Assembly (NCBI GenBank): GCA_044508835.1
Contig: JBIQHD010000003.1
Location: 1-64,000 of the forward strand
Length of the DNA stretch: 64,000 nucleotides
Direction of reading: 5' to 3'
Origin: JAKFDI01 sp044508835
Lineage (GTDB): Bacteria; Pseudomonadota; Gammaproteobacteria; Burkholderiales; Burkholderiaceae_C
Shown: positions 8,785-18,034 of the stretch, in pieces
Layout of the letters: each line of letters opens with the position of its first letter
Position numbering within the stretch: the first letter of the stretch is position 1
The notes under the pieces: model-generated
Seen by the model: only the letters and a program-made list of their open reading frames with translations
Told to the model about the DNA's origin: nothing
Database searches by the model: none
Program-made: the position numbers and the translations under genes

Positions 8785-8916
8785 GACTCGCCGGGCCGGC
8801 GGCGGCACCGGCCCCCTCTTCCGGGTGATGACCCGGTGCCGTGGCTCCTTTGGCCGATGTGGCCCGGCGCGGCGATGCGAACAATCCGCTTCGTTTCGCC
8901 ACCCGAGGACGCCGCC

Positions 8917-11043
8917 GTGATCAAGTACCCGCCCATCCTGCTGCCCGCCGCCTGGAACAAGCAGGGCCAGCCCTCGCCCGTGCTCGGCAAGGCGCTCGAG
9001 CAGCTGCACAAGCTGCACGGCGACGCCGACTTCAGCGCGTTCGACGGCCGCGGGCTCGACACCCTGCCCGCGCTCGAATCGCAGGTGGCCAAGGTCGACC
9101 TGGCCATGAAGAAGACGGTGCGCTCGCTCGTCGACCAGGCGGGCCGGGTGTCGAGCGCGGCCAGGAAGCTGCAGGCCGAGCTCAAGGCCGACAAGCAGGC
9201 GCCCAAGGGCAGCGCCCAGGCGGCGGCCGAGGTGGCCGACGCGGCCAACAAGTACCTCATGGCGCTGGCGGTGCAGGCCGAGTCCGCGCAGGCGGCGATG
9301 CTCAAGCAGCTCGCCAGGCTGCGCGCCGGCGCCAAGCCCCAGGCGGCCGCGCCGGCCGCCCCCGCCGCCGACGAGGCGGCCGCCAAGCTGGTGCGCGGCA
9401 AGGTGCTCGCCGCCATGCGCATGGTGCGCGCGGCCCAGCCCGGCGCCAAGCCGGTGCAGTTCATGGTGGCCGCCGGTGGCCGGCAGGTGACGGCCTACCT
9501 GTCCACCTCGGTCGGCGCCTCGCACCGCGCGCTGCTCAAGAAGCTCATGCCCGAGGAGAAGTCGGTCAAGTACCACACCGGCGAATGCGTGTTCGAGAAC
9601 AAGGCCTGGACCTTCGTCGGCGACTCCATCCCCACCGGCGGCTTCGCCAAGAAGCTGCAGCAGGGCCTGCAGGACCTGACCGGCATGCGCTACGCCGTGC
9701 GCGTGCGCAAGTTCGACGGCGACGCCGACGAGGCCGAGGGCGACGACGACGCCGGCCGCGACGCGGCGAAGGACAAGGCCCGGGGCCCCGACCCGCAGAA
9801 GGCCCTGGCCGCACGGCTCGGCGCGCTGATGCCGCACATCAGGCAGGCGCTCGCCGCCGGCGGGCCGCTGGCGGCGCAGGTCAAGAAGGCCAGCGCCGAG
9901 GCCGCCGCCCTGGCGAAGGCCCGCGACGGCGCGGCCAAGGCCGGCAAGAAGCTCGACGAGCTCGAGAAGCTGGTGCGCGAGGCGCAGGCCGCCGCCCGCC
10001 GGGCCGCTGCCGAGCCGGAGCCCGCGCGCGTCACGCTCACCGTCGACGGCCGCAAGCTCAGTAACGTGACCGAGGCCGAGGCCCGCGAGGCCCTGCTCGA
10101 CTACCGCCGCAAGCTGCACGCCCGCGTCGAGGGCGACTACGCCGGCCACGAGCACCTGTGGAAGGTGCGGCGCGAGAACGTGAGCGCCGCCTGGGTGGTG
10201 CAGGGCGTCTCCAAGCTGTTCCGCGGCAAGGACCTGCCCGAGCTCGACATCTGGGACCGCCCGCGCAAGCTGCTCGACGCCGCCTTCGCGTCGCTGAAGA
10301 AGAACGGCCCGATCGAGCAGTCCGCCAAGCTGCTGGCCGCCGCGGAAGTCGAATGCAACCGCAGCCACGTGCTGCTGGTCAACTTCCAGAAGGACACCGA
10401 CGAGGCGGTGGAGGCCACGATCGAGGGCCTGAAGATGACCCGCAACGTGGCGGCCGCCACCGTGGTGGCGGGCACCGGCGGGTTGGCCGCCGGCGCGGGG
10501 CTGACGGGCGGCGCGGCGCTGGCGGCCACCACCACCGCGGCCGGCGGCTATGCCGCCGTGACCAAGGGCGCCGAGGAATGGAGCTCGGTCTACATGGCCG
10601 AGACGAAGAAGACCATCTCCTGGGCCGCCATCGCCAAGGAAGGCGCGGCCGCGGCGGCGAAGAACCTGGCCGGCGGCATCGCCAAGGGCTTTCTCACCGA
10701 GCGCTTCTCCAGCCTCTTCGGCGCCTACCTGAGCAAGGCCAAGGTGCCCGACAGCGTGCTGCTCGAAATGGGCAAGCGCGCCGGCCTTGCCGGGCCGGTG
10801 CCGCGCGAGTACCTGATGACGGCCACGCAGAAGTTCGCACGCGACTTCGCCGTGGGCAAGGGCGTGGGCCAGATCACCCAGTGGGTGGAAGCGGCCATCA
10901 AGGGCCCGGCGGCGAAGAAGCAGGACCAGAGCATCCCGGAGTTCCTCGAGCGCGTGGTCAAGGAAGGCATCAAGGACGGCGCCTCGAAGAAGCTGGTGGA
11001 GTACCTGCTGTCGAATGCGGCGGGGTACGTGAAGCCGAAGTAG
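8917..11043 (+). CDS. Large Ala/Lys-rich protein of unknown function with a Gly-rich hydrophobic segment
   Basis: I cannot assign a family. From the GTG at 8917 (GAGG 8 nt upstream) the product is 708 residues; an in-frame ATG at 8875 would add 14. Visible parts in order: a helical Ala/Lys/Gln-rich region with coiled-coil character (about 50-160), a mixed alpha/beta module with SVKYHTGECVFENKAWTFVG (about 215-235), an acidic linker with GDADEAEGDDD, a second coiled coil (about 320-370), a conserved-looking block with HLWKVRRENVSAAWVVQGVS, a glycine-rich hydrophobic stretch (about 508-548) resembling a membrane-inserting glycine zipper, then a helical C-terminus. It has no signal peptide. Such a layout occurs in secreted pore-formers and in contractile-system cargo, but that is speculation. 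Confidence 0.7.
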   Translation: MIKYPPILLPAAWNKQGQPSPVLGKALEQLHKLHGDADFSAFDGRGLDTLPALESQVAKVDLAMKKTVRSLVDQAGRVSSAARKLQAELKADKQAPKGSAQAAAEVADAANKYLMALAVQAESAQAAMLKQLARLRAGAKPQAAAPAAPAADEAAAKLVRGKVLAAMRMVRAAQPGAKPVQFMVAAGGRQVTAYLSTSVGASHRALLKKLMPEEKSVKYHTGECVFENKAWTFVGDSIPTGGFAKKLQQGLQDLTGMRYAVRVRKFDGDADEAEGDDDAGRDAAKDKARGPDPQKALAARLGALMPHIRQALAAGGPLAAQVKKASAEAAALAKARDGAAKAGKKLDELEKLVREAQAAARRAAAEPEPARVTLTVDGRKLSNVTEAEAREALLDYRRKLHARVEGDYAGHEHLWKVRRENVSAAWVVQGVSKLFRGKDLPELDIWDRPRKLLDAAFASLKKNGPIEQSAKLLAAAEVECNRSHVLLVNFQKDTDEAVEATIEGLKMTRNVAAATVVAGTGGLAAGAGLTGGAALAATTTAAGGYAAVTKGAEEWSSVYMAETKKTISWAAIAKEGAAAAAKNLAGGIAKGFLTERFSSLFGAYLSKAKVPDSVLLEMGKRAGLAGPVPREYLMTATQKFARDFAVGKGVGQITQWVEAAIKGPAAKKQDQSIPEFLERVVKEGIKDGASKKLVEYLLSNAAGYVKPK

Positions 11044-11066
11044 GCAGGCGCCCTCCCTGCCCCCTC

Positions 11067-12314
11067 TCAGGGCGAACGGGGCGCGGCGCGCAGCACCACC
11101 AGGTGCCCCTCGATGTCCGCCCCCGCGTCCTGCCGGATCGCCGCCTGCCGCATCGCCTCGACCTCGAAGCCGTGGGCCCCGGCCAGGCGCCGCAGGTACG
11201 CCGCCGAATGCGCATAGCGCAGCGTGGCGCGCAGCTGCACCTCCTCGCCCTCGCCCGCCTCGCACGAGAACGCGAACAGCCCGCCCGGCGACAGCGCCGC
11301 GCGCACCGCGCGGAACGCCGCGTCCAGGTCGCCGATGTAGACGAACACGTCGGCCGCCACCGCCAGGTCGAAGCGCGCCGGCTGCGCCTCGAGCCAGTGC
11401 ACGAGCTCGCCGCACGCCAGCGCGTCGTAGAGCGCGCGTGCCCGCGCCTGGTCGAGCATCTTCGGCGACAGGTCGATGCCCGTCAGCGTGTGCGCATGCG
11501 GCTTGAGCAGCGGCGCGCACAGGCCCGTGCCGCAGCCCAGGTCGAGCACGTCCAGCGCGCGCGCCGGCAGCAGCGGCCGCAGCAGCGCCATCAGCAGCTC
11601 GGGCGTGCGGTAGCCGAGCGTGCCGACCAGGTGCGCGTCGAACGAGCGCGCGTACTGGTCGAACAGCCCCGCCACGTAGTCCGACGGCGCGGCCGGCGGC
11701 GGGGCCCCGGCGCCGAGCGAGGCGAGCGCATAGGCCATGGCCTGCGCGTCGGCGCCGGCCTCGCGCGCCCGACGGTAGGCGTCGATCGCCTCGTCGCGGC
11801 GCCCGAGCTGGCGCAGCAGGTCGCCGCGGTCCACCATCGCGTCGGCATGGCCCGGCTCGATGGCCAGCGCCCGCTCGTAGCTCGCCAGCGCCTCGTCGCT
11901 GCGGCGCATGTCGCGCAGCACGTGGCCGCGGCTGCGCCAGGCGCGCACGTGCTCGGGCTGGAGTTCCAGCGCACGGTCGGCGCTCGCCAGCGCCTCGTCG
12001 TAGCGCTTGAGCGCATGCTGCGCGTTCGCGAGGTTGTGGAACGCCGCCGCGCTGCGGTCGTGCAGGCGCACCGCGCCTTCGAGCCAGTGCAGCGCCTCTT
12101 CGTAGTCCTCCTGCTGCGCCCGCGCCACGCCGAGCAGGTGCATGGCGTCGAAGTGCGCCGGCACGCGCGCCAGCACCCAGCGGTAGCCGGCCTCGGCCTC
12201 GCCGAGCCGGCCGGCGCGCTGCAGGTCGACCGAGGCGAGGTAGCGCGCGCGCACGGCGGGCGACGCCGCGGTGAAGCCCTCGCGGGACGGCGGCGGATGG
12301 CGCGGACGGTTCAT
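11067..12314 (-). CDS. TPR-repeat protein fused to a class I SAM-dependent methyltransferase
   Basis: The 415-residue cytoplasmic protein has five to six tetratricopeptide repeats (about residues 20-190; examples YEEALHWLEGAVRLHD, YDEALASADRALELQPEHVR) followed by a methyltransferase domain. The SAM-binding motif I, VLDLGCGTG, is near residues 256-264 and the motif II-like DLAVAADVFVYIGDLD follows. The TPR part probably recruits a protein or envelope partner. The substrate is unknown. The start at 12314 gives MNRPRHPP; an upstream ATG at 12347 is possible. It lies behind the LuxR-type regulator on the same strand but 67 nt away. Confidence 0.85.
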   Translation of the reverse strand: MNRPRHPPPSREGFTAASPAVRARYLASVDLQRAGRLGEAEAGYRWVLARVPAHFDAMHLLGVARAQQEDYEEALHWLEGAVRLHDRSAAAFHNLANAQHALKRYDEALASADRALELQPEHVRAWRSRGHVLRDMRRSDEALASYERALAIEPGHADAMVDRGDLLRQLGRRDEAIDAYRRAREAGADAQAMAYALASLGAGAPPPAAPSDYVAGLFDQYARSFDAHLVGTLGYRTPELLMALLRPLLPARALDVLDLGCGTGLCAPLLKPHAHTLTGIDLSPKMLDQARARALYDALACGELVHWLEAQPARFDLAVAADVFVYIGDLDAAFRAVRAALSPGGLFAFSCEAGEGEEVQLRATLRYAHSAAYLRRLAGAHGFEVEAMRQAAIRQDAGADIEGHLVVLRAAPRSP

Positions 12315-12381
12315 GCGGCGGCAAGAAGCGAAGCGGGGACCGCGCATTCTGGAGCGAACGCCGCCGGCGCGGGACGGGGGG

Positions 12382-13449
12382 CTATCCCAGCGCGGGAACC
12401 TTCGCCAGCGCCATCGACGCCGCCGCCGTGCGCGTCTCCACGCCCAGCTTGGCGAACACGTGCTCCAGATGCTTGTGCACGGTGCGCGGCGAGAGGTCGA
12501 GGATGTCGCCGATGTCGCGGTTGGTCTTGCCCTTGATCACCCAGCACAGCACCTCGGCCTCGCGCGCGGTGAGCCCGAACGCGGCGGCCAGGCCCTCCAG
12601 CGCCGACCGGTCGGAGCGCTCCTGCAGCACGACGAGCCACTGGCCGTCGCCGGCTTCCTCGTGCAGCGCCATCACCAGCCGGCGCGTCTCGCGGGCCGGC
12701 GACGACCAGCGCTGCGGCGCCTCGCCGGCCTCCAGGCGCCGGGCCTGCGCGCGCACCCACGCCAGCACCTCGCCGCCCACCTGCGTCTCGCTGCCCGCGC
12801 CGTGGCCCTGCAGCAGGCATCGCGCCAGCGGCGTCTGCCACACCACGCGGCCGTCGGCCGCGCGCACGACGACGGTGGCGTGGCCGAAGGCGTCGAGCGC
12901 GTTGCGCGCCTGGCGCCTCTCGCGCGCGCCCTGCAGGTGCGCCGCCACGCGCGCCAGCACCTCGCGCACGCGGATGGGCTTGGTCACGCAGTCGACGCCG
13001 CCGGCGGCGAAGGCGCGCACCACCTGGTCGGCGCCCGGCAGGCCGGTCATGAAGACGACGGGGATGTGCGCCGTCTCCGGCCGCGCCTTCAGCCGGCGCG
13101 CCACCTCGAAGCCGTCGAGCCCCGGCAGCAGCGCGTCGAGCAGCACGATGTCGGGCAGGGCCTGGGCGGCGTGCCGCAGCGCGACGTCGCCGCGGGTCGC
13201 GACCCGCACGGCATAGCCCGATTCGTCCAGCGCGTCGTGCAGCACCGCGAGGTTGTCGGGCAGGCCGTCGACGACGAGCACCGTGCCGGCGGTGCCGGGG
13301 GCCTGCCCGCGCAGGGCCTGCGCGGCGGGCCGTTCGGGGAGCGCGGGACGCACCGCCGCGACGCACCGCACCGGCGCGGTGCGCGGCGCACCGGGGTCGA
13401 CCGGGCGGAAGCGCCCGGCGGCGGGGGCGGTGGCGGTATCGATGGACAT
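12382..13449 (-). CDS. Response regulator: receiver domain plus LuxR-type DNA-binding domain
   Basis: This 355-residue protein has a receiver domain from about residue 55 (TVLVVDGLPDN) with phospho-acceptor Asp105 in LLDALLPG and conserved Lys157 in CVTKPI. A middle region (about 180-275) may be PAS-like. A C-terminal LuxR/GerE helix-turn-helix contains LTAREAEVLCWVIKGKTNRD and VHKHLEHVFAKLGV. It is the likely transcriptional output of the CHASE2 hybrid kinase upstream, 55 nt away on the same strand. Having a middle domain between receiver and HTH is less common than the two-domain NarL layout. Start 13449 (MSIDTATAP) is uncertain; 13467 is an alternative. Confidence 0.87.
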   Translation of the reverse strand: MSIDTATAPAAGRFRPVDPGAPRTAPVRCVAAVRPALPERPAAQALRGQAPGTAGTVLVVDGLPDNLAVLHDALDESGYAVRVATRGDVALRHAAQALPDIVLLDALLPGLDGFEVARRLKARPETAHIPVVFMTGLPGADQVVRAFAAGGVDCVTKPIRVREVLARVAAHLQGARERRQARNALDAFGHATVVVRAADGRVVWQTPLARCLLQGHGAGSETQVGGEVLAWVRAQARRLEAGEAPQRWSSPARETRRLVMALHEEAGDGQWLVVLQERSDRSALEGLAAAFGLTAREAEVLCWVIKGKTNRDIGDILDLSPRTVHKHLEHVFAKLGVETRTAAASMALAKVPALG

Positions 13450-13504
13450 GAGGGGCGCCAGGGGCAAGGCCCATGCCAGCGGGCGCGCCGGGCGCCGCGG
13501 CGCC

Positions 13505-15878
13505 TCAATGCCGCCCGTACCGGGCCAGCGCCTGCAGCAGGGCCTGCCGGCCGATGGGCTTGGTCAGGTGGGCGTCGCAGCCGGCGTCGATCGACTGCTG
13601 GATGTCGCTGTCGTAGGCATTGGCGGTCAGCGCCACGATGGGCACCCGGGACCGGCCTTCGGCCGCCTCGATGGCCCGCCACTGCCGGGTCGCCGCGATG
13701 CCGTCCATCTCCGGCATGAGGATGTCCATCAGGATCAGGTCGAAGTCCTCCCGGCGCAGGGCGTCGACGGCCTCCCGCCCGTTGCAGGCGCGGGTCACGC
13801 GGTGGCCCAGCGGCTGGAGCATGCCCTCGATGACCAGCACGTTGACCTCGTTGTCCTCGGCCAGCAGCAGGTTCAGCGGCCGGCTCGGGGCGGCCGGCGC
13901 CGCGGCCGATTCCGGCGCGGCGGCCTGCGGCGGCTCGGCCACGGGAAGATCGAGCCGCACGTCGAAGCGGCTGCCCTGGCCCGGCACGCTCCGCACGGCG
14001 ACGTCGCCGCCCATGAGCCGCGCCAGGCTGCGGGTGATCGACAGGCCCAGGCCGGAGCCGCCGAACTGCTGCCCGATCCCCGCGTCGGCCTGCTCGAAGG
14101 GTTGGAAGATGCGTTCGAGCCGGTCCGGCTCGATGCCCATGCCGGTGTCCTGCACGGCGATCAGCACCATCCCGTCGGGCTCGCGCTGCAGCTCGACGTT
14201 CACCCCGCCGGCCGAGGTGAACTTGAGCGAGTTGCCGACCAGGTTGGTCACGATCTGCGCTACGCGCCGCGCGTCGCCCCGGACCCAGCCGACGTCGCCC
14301 GAGCGCACGCACACGTTCAGCGACAGGTCCTGCGCCTCGGCGCGGGCGCGCAGCAGCTCGATCTGCAGCTGGACGACGTCGACCAGGTTGAACGGGCGCG
14401 GCACGAGCTCGAGGCGGCCGCTCTCGATGCGCGCGCTGTCCAGCAGGTCGTTGATGAGGTTGAAGACCTGCCGGCCGGCCTGCGCCAGCAGCCCGACGTA
14501 CCGCGCCTGCTCCGGCTGCAGGGGCGAGCGCGCCAGGATGTCGGAGAAGCCCAGCACCGCGTTCATCGGCGTTCGCATCTCGTGGCTGACGTGGGCGAGG
14601 AGCTCGGTCTTGCCGCGGCTGCGCGCCTCGGCCAGCTCCCGCTCGCGCGTGAGCTCGCGCTCGCGCCGGCGCGCCAGCCGCCCGTGGGCGGCGGCCATCG
14701 CCAGCAGCGCGAGCGCCAGCATGTAGACGCCGGCGGCCGGCGCGGCGAGCAGGCCCGCCCGCGCGGCGGCCCAGGCCACCGCGGCGATGCCGCAGGCGCC
14801 GAGCACGGCAGCCAGCAGCCAGCAGCCGGCGCCGCAGCAGCAGCGGCAGCAGGCCCAGCGCGAACATCAGCGCGTCGAGGGCCCGCACCGGCGCGCCGCG
14901 CTCGCGCAGCAGCGGCAAGGGATCGGCCCCCAGGACCTCGAACAGGCTCGCGTTCAGCGCGGCGCCGTCGAGCCGGCCCATGGGCGTCATGACCGTGTCG
15001 GCGAAGAAGGCGCTGCTGCCGACGAAGACGGTGCGGCCGGCGAGCAGCCCCGGCAGCTCGCGGTCGTCCACCCCGCCCAGCGCCGCGTGCATCAGGCGTT
15101 CCCAGCTCAGGCGGGGCAGCCAGTCCGCGCCGGCCGGCAGGCGCGGGCGCAGCCGCCCGGCTTCGTCGACCGGCCAGCGCCGCTCGCCGGCCACGACGTG
15201 CCCGTCGGCGAACCGCCAGCCGGCGGCGCCGTCGGCCTTCAGGCGCGCGGCGAGGGCCAGGCTGGGCAGCGTGTCGTCCCCCGCCCGGTGCAGGAGGGGG
15301 TGCTGCCGCAGGCGCCCGTCGTCGTCGAGCGAGACGGAGATCACGCCGAGGCTGCCGGGCGTGGCCAGTGCATCGAGCAGCTCGGCGGGCGGCAGGGTGA
15401 ACCCCTTCCACGGCAGCGCGGGGCCGCCCGCGGCGCCCAGGCGCCGCAGCGCCTGCTTCTCGGCCGCGCCGGGCAGGCCGAACGCCTCGCCCGCCTGTTC
15501 CCGCTGCGCCAGCGCGGCGGCGGCCAGCACGGTGGGCGGGCCGTCCGCCAGGGCCGCGGCGAGGCGGCCGTCCCCCTCGCGCGGGCCGGTGAAGACGATG
15601 TCCAGCACGACCAGGCGGGCGCCGGCCTGCCGCAGGTAGTCGAGCATCAGCGCATAGACGTCGCGCGTGTAGGGCCAGTCCCCGAGCTGCCCGCGCAGCG
15701 CCGCGAGCGAGGCATCGTCGATGTCGACCACCACGCTGTGGGCCGCCATCGAGCGGGGGGCGGTCGCGCGGGCCAGCAGGTCGGCGGCGCCGCGGTCGAT
15801 GCGCTGCTGCGCGCCCGTCGCCGACAGCAGCAGCCACAGCGCCAGCGCGCCGGGGAGGGCGAGCCATGGCAGCCGCAT
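13505..15878 (-). pseudogene. CHASE2 hybrid histidine kinase, interrupted by a frameshift
   Basis: Two frames together encode one CHASE2 sensor hybrid kinase. Frame A starts at 15878 (MRLPWLALPGALALWLLLSA), giving a membrane helix, the extracytoplasmic CHASE2 domain (VVVDIDDASLAALR, YALMLDYLRQAGARLVVLDI, VFVGSSAFF) and the first of three membrane helices. Frame B (13505 to about 14806, 433 residues from a GTG) continues with two more helices, the dimerisation/phospho-acceptor box HVSHEMRTPMN, the ATPase domain (GNSLKFTSAGG, DTGMGIEP, FGGSGLGLSI) and a receiver (LLLAEDNEVN, LILMDILMPEMDG). They join if one unit of a 7-bp tandem repeat at 14809-14827 is removed, giving about 788 residues. Its start overlaps the upstream gene's stop (TGATG). 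It could be a real null, a slippage switch or a sequencing error. Confidence 0.85.
14809..14827. repeat. 7-bp tandem repeat (CAGCCAG x 2.7) at the kinase frameshift
   Basis: Two full CAGCCAG units (14809-14815, 14816-14822) and a five-base partial unit (14823-14827) sit where the two kinase reading frames meet. On the gene strand, deleting one unit converts the junction to CGG CTG CTG GCT GCC GTG CTC, joining both halves through a normal membrane helix. Adding or losing units would switch the frame. Confidence 0.85.
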
Positions 15879-17502
15879 CAGAGCAAGGGCACCAGCAGCA
15901 GAAGCAACAGCCACGGCCAGCGGGGGTGGGGTTGCTCGATGACCTGGGTCTGCCCCCAGGGACCGGCGGCGCCTGCCTCGTTGAACGCCCGCACGCGCAG
16001 GAAGTACGTGCCCGGCGGCGGCTTGGGCAGGGCGAGCTGGGGCGACTGCGTCGTGTGGCGCTGGACGCCGGGGCCGTCGAACGCGGCGGTCCCGGCCCAT
16101 TCCGCCTCGTAGCGCACGACCCCCTCGTCGGCGCGCCAGCGCAGCACCAGCCGGTCGCCCTCGACTTCCGAGGCGGCCGGCGGCGGGCTGGGCGGCGGCG
16201 GCCTGAGCTCGACGCGCTGCGGGTCGCTGAACGGCCCCGCGCGGCCGCCGGCGTCGACCGAGGCGATGCGCCAGTGGTAGGCGCCGTCGGGCAGGCGCAG
16301 GTCGAAGCGGGCCGCGTCGATGGGCGGGGGTTGGAGCACCAGGTCCTCGAACGCCTCGTCGCGCGCGACCTGCAGGCGCACCCGCGGCGCCGTTTCGTTG
16401 CGGGTCCAGGCGAACGAGACGCTGCCGGCGTAGCTCACCGCGCCCTCGGCCGGCGCCTGGATGAACGGCGGCTCGGGGCGGGCCTGCAGGCTCAGGCCGG
16501 CGTCGGCGGCCAGGCCTTCCTGCCCCTGGCCGTCGATGGCGCGCACGCGCAGGGTGTAGTCGCCGTCGGGCAGCTCGCGCGCCTCGCGCCACGCCGCGGC
16601 GGGCTGCCCCGTGCGCGTGTCGAGCAGGAGCCGGTCGACGTCGCGCCCGGCCAGGAGCTGCACGCGCCAGGCCACGGCGCCCGGCGGTCCGGCGGGCCAC
16701 CGCACCTGCAGGGGCAGCCGCTCGATGGTCGCGGGCAGGCCGGAGAGGTCGGGCGCCGGCAGCAGCGGGGTGACCGAACGCCCCTGGCCGTCCGCGAGCA
16801 GCCCCTGGCCCGCGCGCACGTTCGCGCGCCAGCCGTCGGCATGCACGGCGCCGGACAGTACCTGCATGCGGCTGGCCGCGTCCGTGGTCTGGACGCGGAA
16901 CTCGGTGCCGCGCACGCCCAGGTTCACGTGCGGCGTGCGGATCTCGTAGAACGGCGTGCGCTGGGCATTCGGCTGCACGCGGCTGTCGGCCGAGCCCCTG
17001 GGCAGCGCCAGGCGCACGGCGGGCAGGGCACCGCGCCCCAGGGTGAGCAGTTCCTCCAGGGCCACCTCGCTGTCCGGCGCGACCAGCAGCCGCGAGCCGT
17101 CCGCGAAGCGCAGGCTGGCGCTGACTGCGCGCCGGTGCGGATGCGGTCGCCGCTGCGCAGCGCGGCGCCGGCCGCCAGCGGCTCGGTGAGCGCGTCTCGC
17201 TGGAAGGTGACGGTCCCCTTGACGAACACGGCTTCGGCGACGCTGGCCTCGCGCTTCAGCCACGCGACCGGCATGCGCAGCGTCGCGCCGGGCTGCAGGC
17301 GCAAGGGGTCGGCGACGCGGTTGAGCCGCTGCAGGTCGCGCCAGCCGCGGCGCGGCTCCAGCCAGGTCTGCGCGAGGACGAGCAAGGTGTCGCCGGGCCG
17401 GATCCGGTAGCGCCAGTCGGCCTCGGACGCCGAGGGCTGGGCGTGGGCCCACGCCGCCGCCATCGCGGCCGCCACTGCCATGGCCGTGCCCCGGATGTCC
17501 AT
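15878..17502 (-). pseudogene. LysM/FecR-domain envelope protein, interrupted by a frameshift
   Basis: The N-terminal frame starts at 17502 (MDIRGTAMAVAAAM; GGGGAG 8 nt upstream) with a signal peptide and a LysM domain (YRIRPGDTLLVLAQTWL, LNRVADPLRLQPGATLRMPV). It then enters a FecR domain up to SGDRIRTGA. The remainder (SASLRFADGSRLLVAPDSEV, VRGTEFRVQT, then two to three fibronectin-like beta domains and a C-terminal helix WPWLLLLLLVPLL) is in another frame. The shift falls in GCGCGC at 17127-17132; removing one GC restores an open frame of about 540 residues. Intact relatives are envelope proteins encoded with CHASE2 kinases or cyclases, so this is probably the sensory partner of the kinase, to which it is coupled by a TGATG overlap. 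Confidence 0.8.
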
Positions 17503-17654
17503 GTGCGTCTCCCCGCCCCTCTTTGCCTGGCCGATCTTGGCTTGCCGCGCCCGAGGCGCGGGACAGGTCTGCCGCGGATAAATGTATCTGATCGTTACTC
17601 GCGCGGCACCACGCCATGCTGCCGGTGGAAGGCGGGAAAACGCAGCCCTAAGAT

Positions 17655-17670
17655 GTGGCACGCCTCCTGC
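17655..17670 (+). promoter_or_regulatory. Candidate sigma-54 (-24/-12) promoter for ureA
   Basis: TGGCACGCCTCCTGCT matches TGGCACG-N4-TTGCW with one mismatch and keeps the GG-N10-GC spacing (GG 17656-17657, GC 17669-17670). A start about 12 nt past the GC would fall near 17682, only about 3 nt before the ureA ATG at 17685, and no ribosome site is visible there. Nitrogen control of urease is common in proteobacteria. I saw no convincing NtrC site upstream. Confidence 0.5.
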
Positions 17671-17684
17671 TATCTCGCCCCACC

Positions 17685-17987
17685 ATGGAACTGAGCCCGC
17701 GCGAGAAAGACAAGCTCCTCATCTTCACCGCCGCCCTGCTGGCCGAGCGCCGCAAGGCCCGCGGCCTGAAGCTCAACTACCCCGAGGCCGTGGCCCTGAT
17801 CAGCGCCGCCATCATGGAAGGCGCGCGCGACGGCAAGTCGGTGGCCGAGCTGATGAGCGACGGCAAGCTCGTGCTCACGCGCGCCGACGTGATGGAGGGC
17901 GTGCCCGAGATGATTCCCGAGATCCAGATGGAAGCCACCTTCCCCGACGGCACCAAGCTCGTGACGGTGCACCAGCCCATCGCCTGA
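17685..17987 (+). CDS. ureA: Urease gamma subunit
   Basis: The 100-residue protein (MELSPREKDKLLIFTAALLA ... VTVHQPIA) matches the family end to end, including ERRKARGLKLNYPEAVALI and the C-terminal FPDGTKLVTVHQPI. It is the smallest subunit of the nickel urease that splits urea to ammonia and carbamate in the cytosol. It has no ribosome site before the ATG, which is notable alongside the sigma-54 promoter match 3 nt away. It is first in ureA-ureJ-ureB-ureC. The ureD gene normally found upstream is missing; the frameshifted FecR gene lies there instead, divergent. Confidence 0.97.
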   Translation: MELSPREKDKLLIFTAALLAERRKARGLKLNYPEAVALISAAIMEGARDGKSVAELMSDGKLVLTRADVMEGVPEMIPEIQMEATFPDGTKLVTVHQPIA

Positions 17988-18034
17988 GCGCCGGCGCCCT
18001 GTTCCAGCCCCTTCAGATCCTGCGGAGACATTCC

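Noticed and set aside
8269..12324. A 1351-codon minus-strand frame
   Set aside because: It runs opposite the 708-residue gene and in a wrong frame of the TPR-methyltransferase gene. There is no motif support.
13089..16700. A 1203-codon minus-strand open frame spanning three genes
   Set aside because: Only its middle part encodes real protein (the CHASE2 segment). The rest is Arg/Pro/Gly-rich out-of-frame reading of high-GC DNA. It exists because of the kinase frameshift.
17600..17625. NtrC site upstream of the urease sigma-54 promoter
   Set aside because: GCACC and GGTGG half-sites occur but with the wrong spacing.
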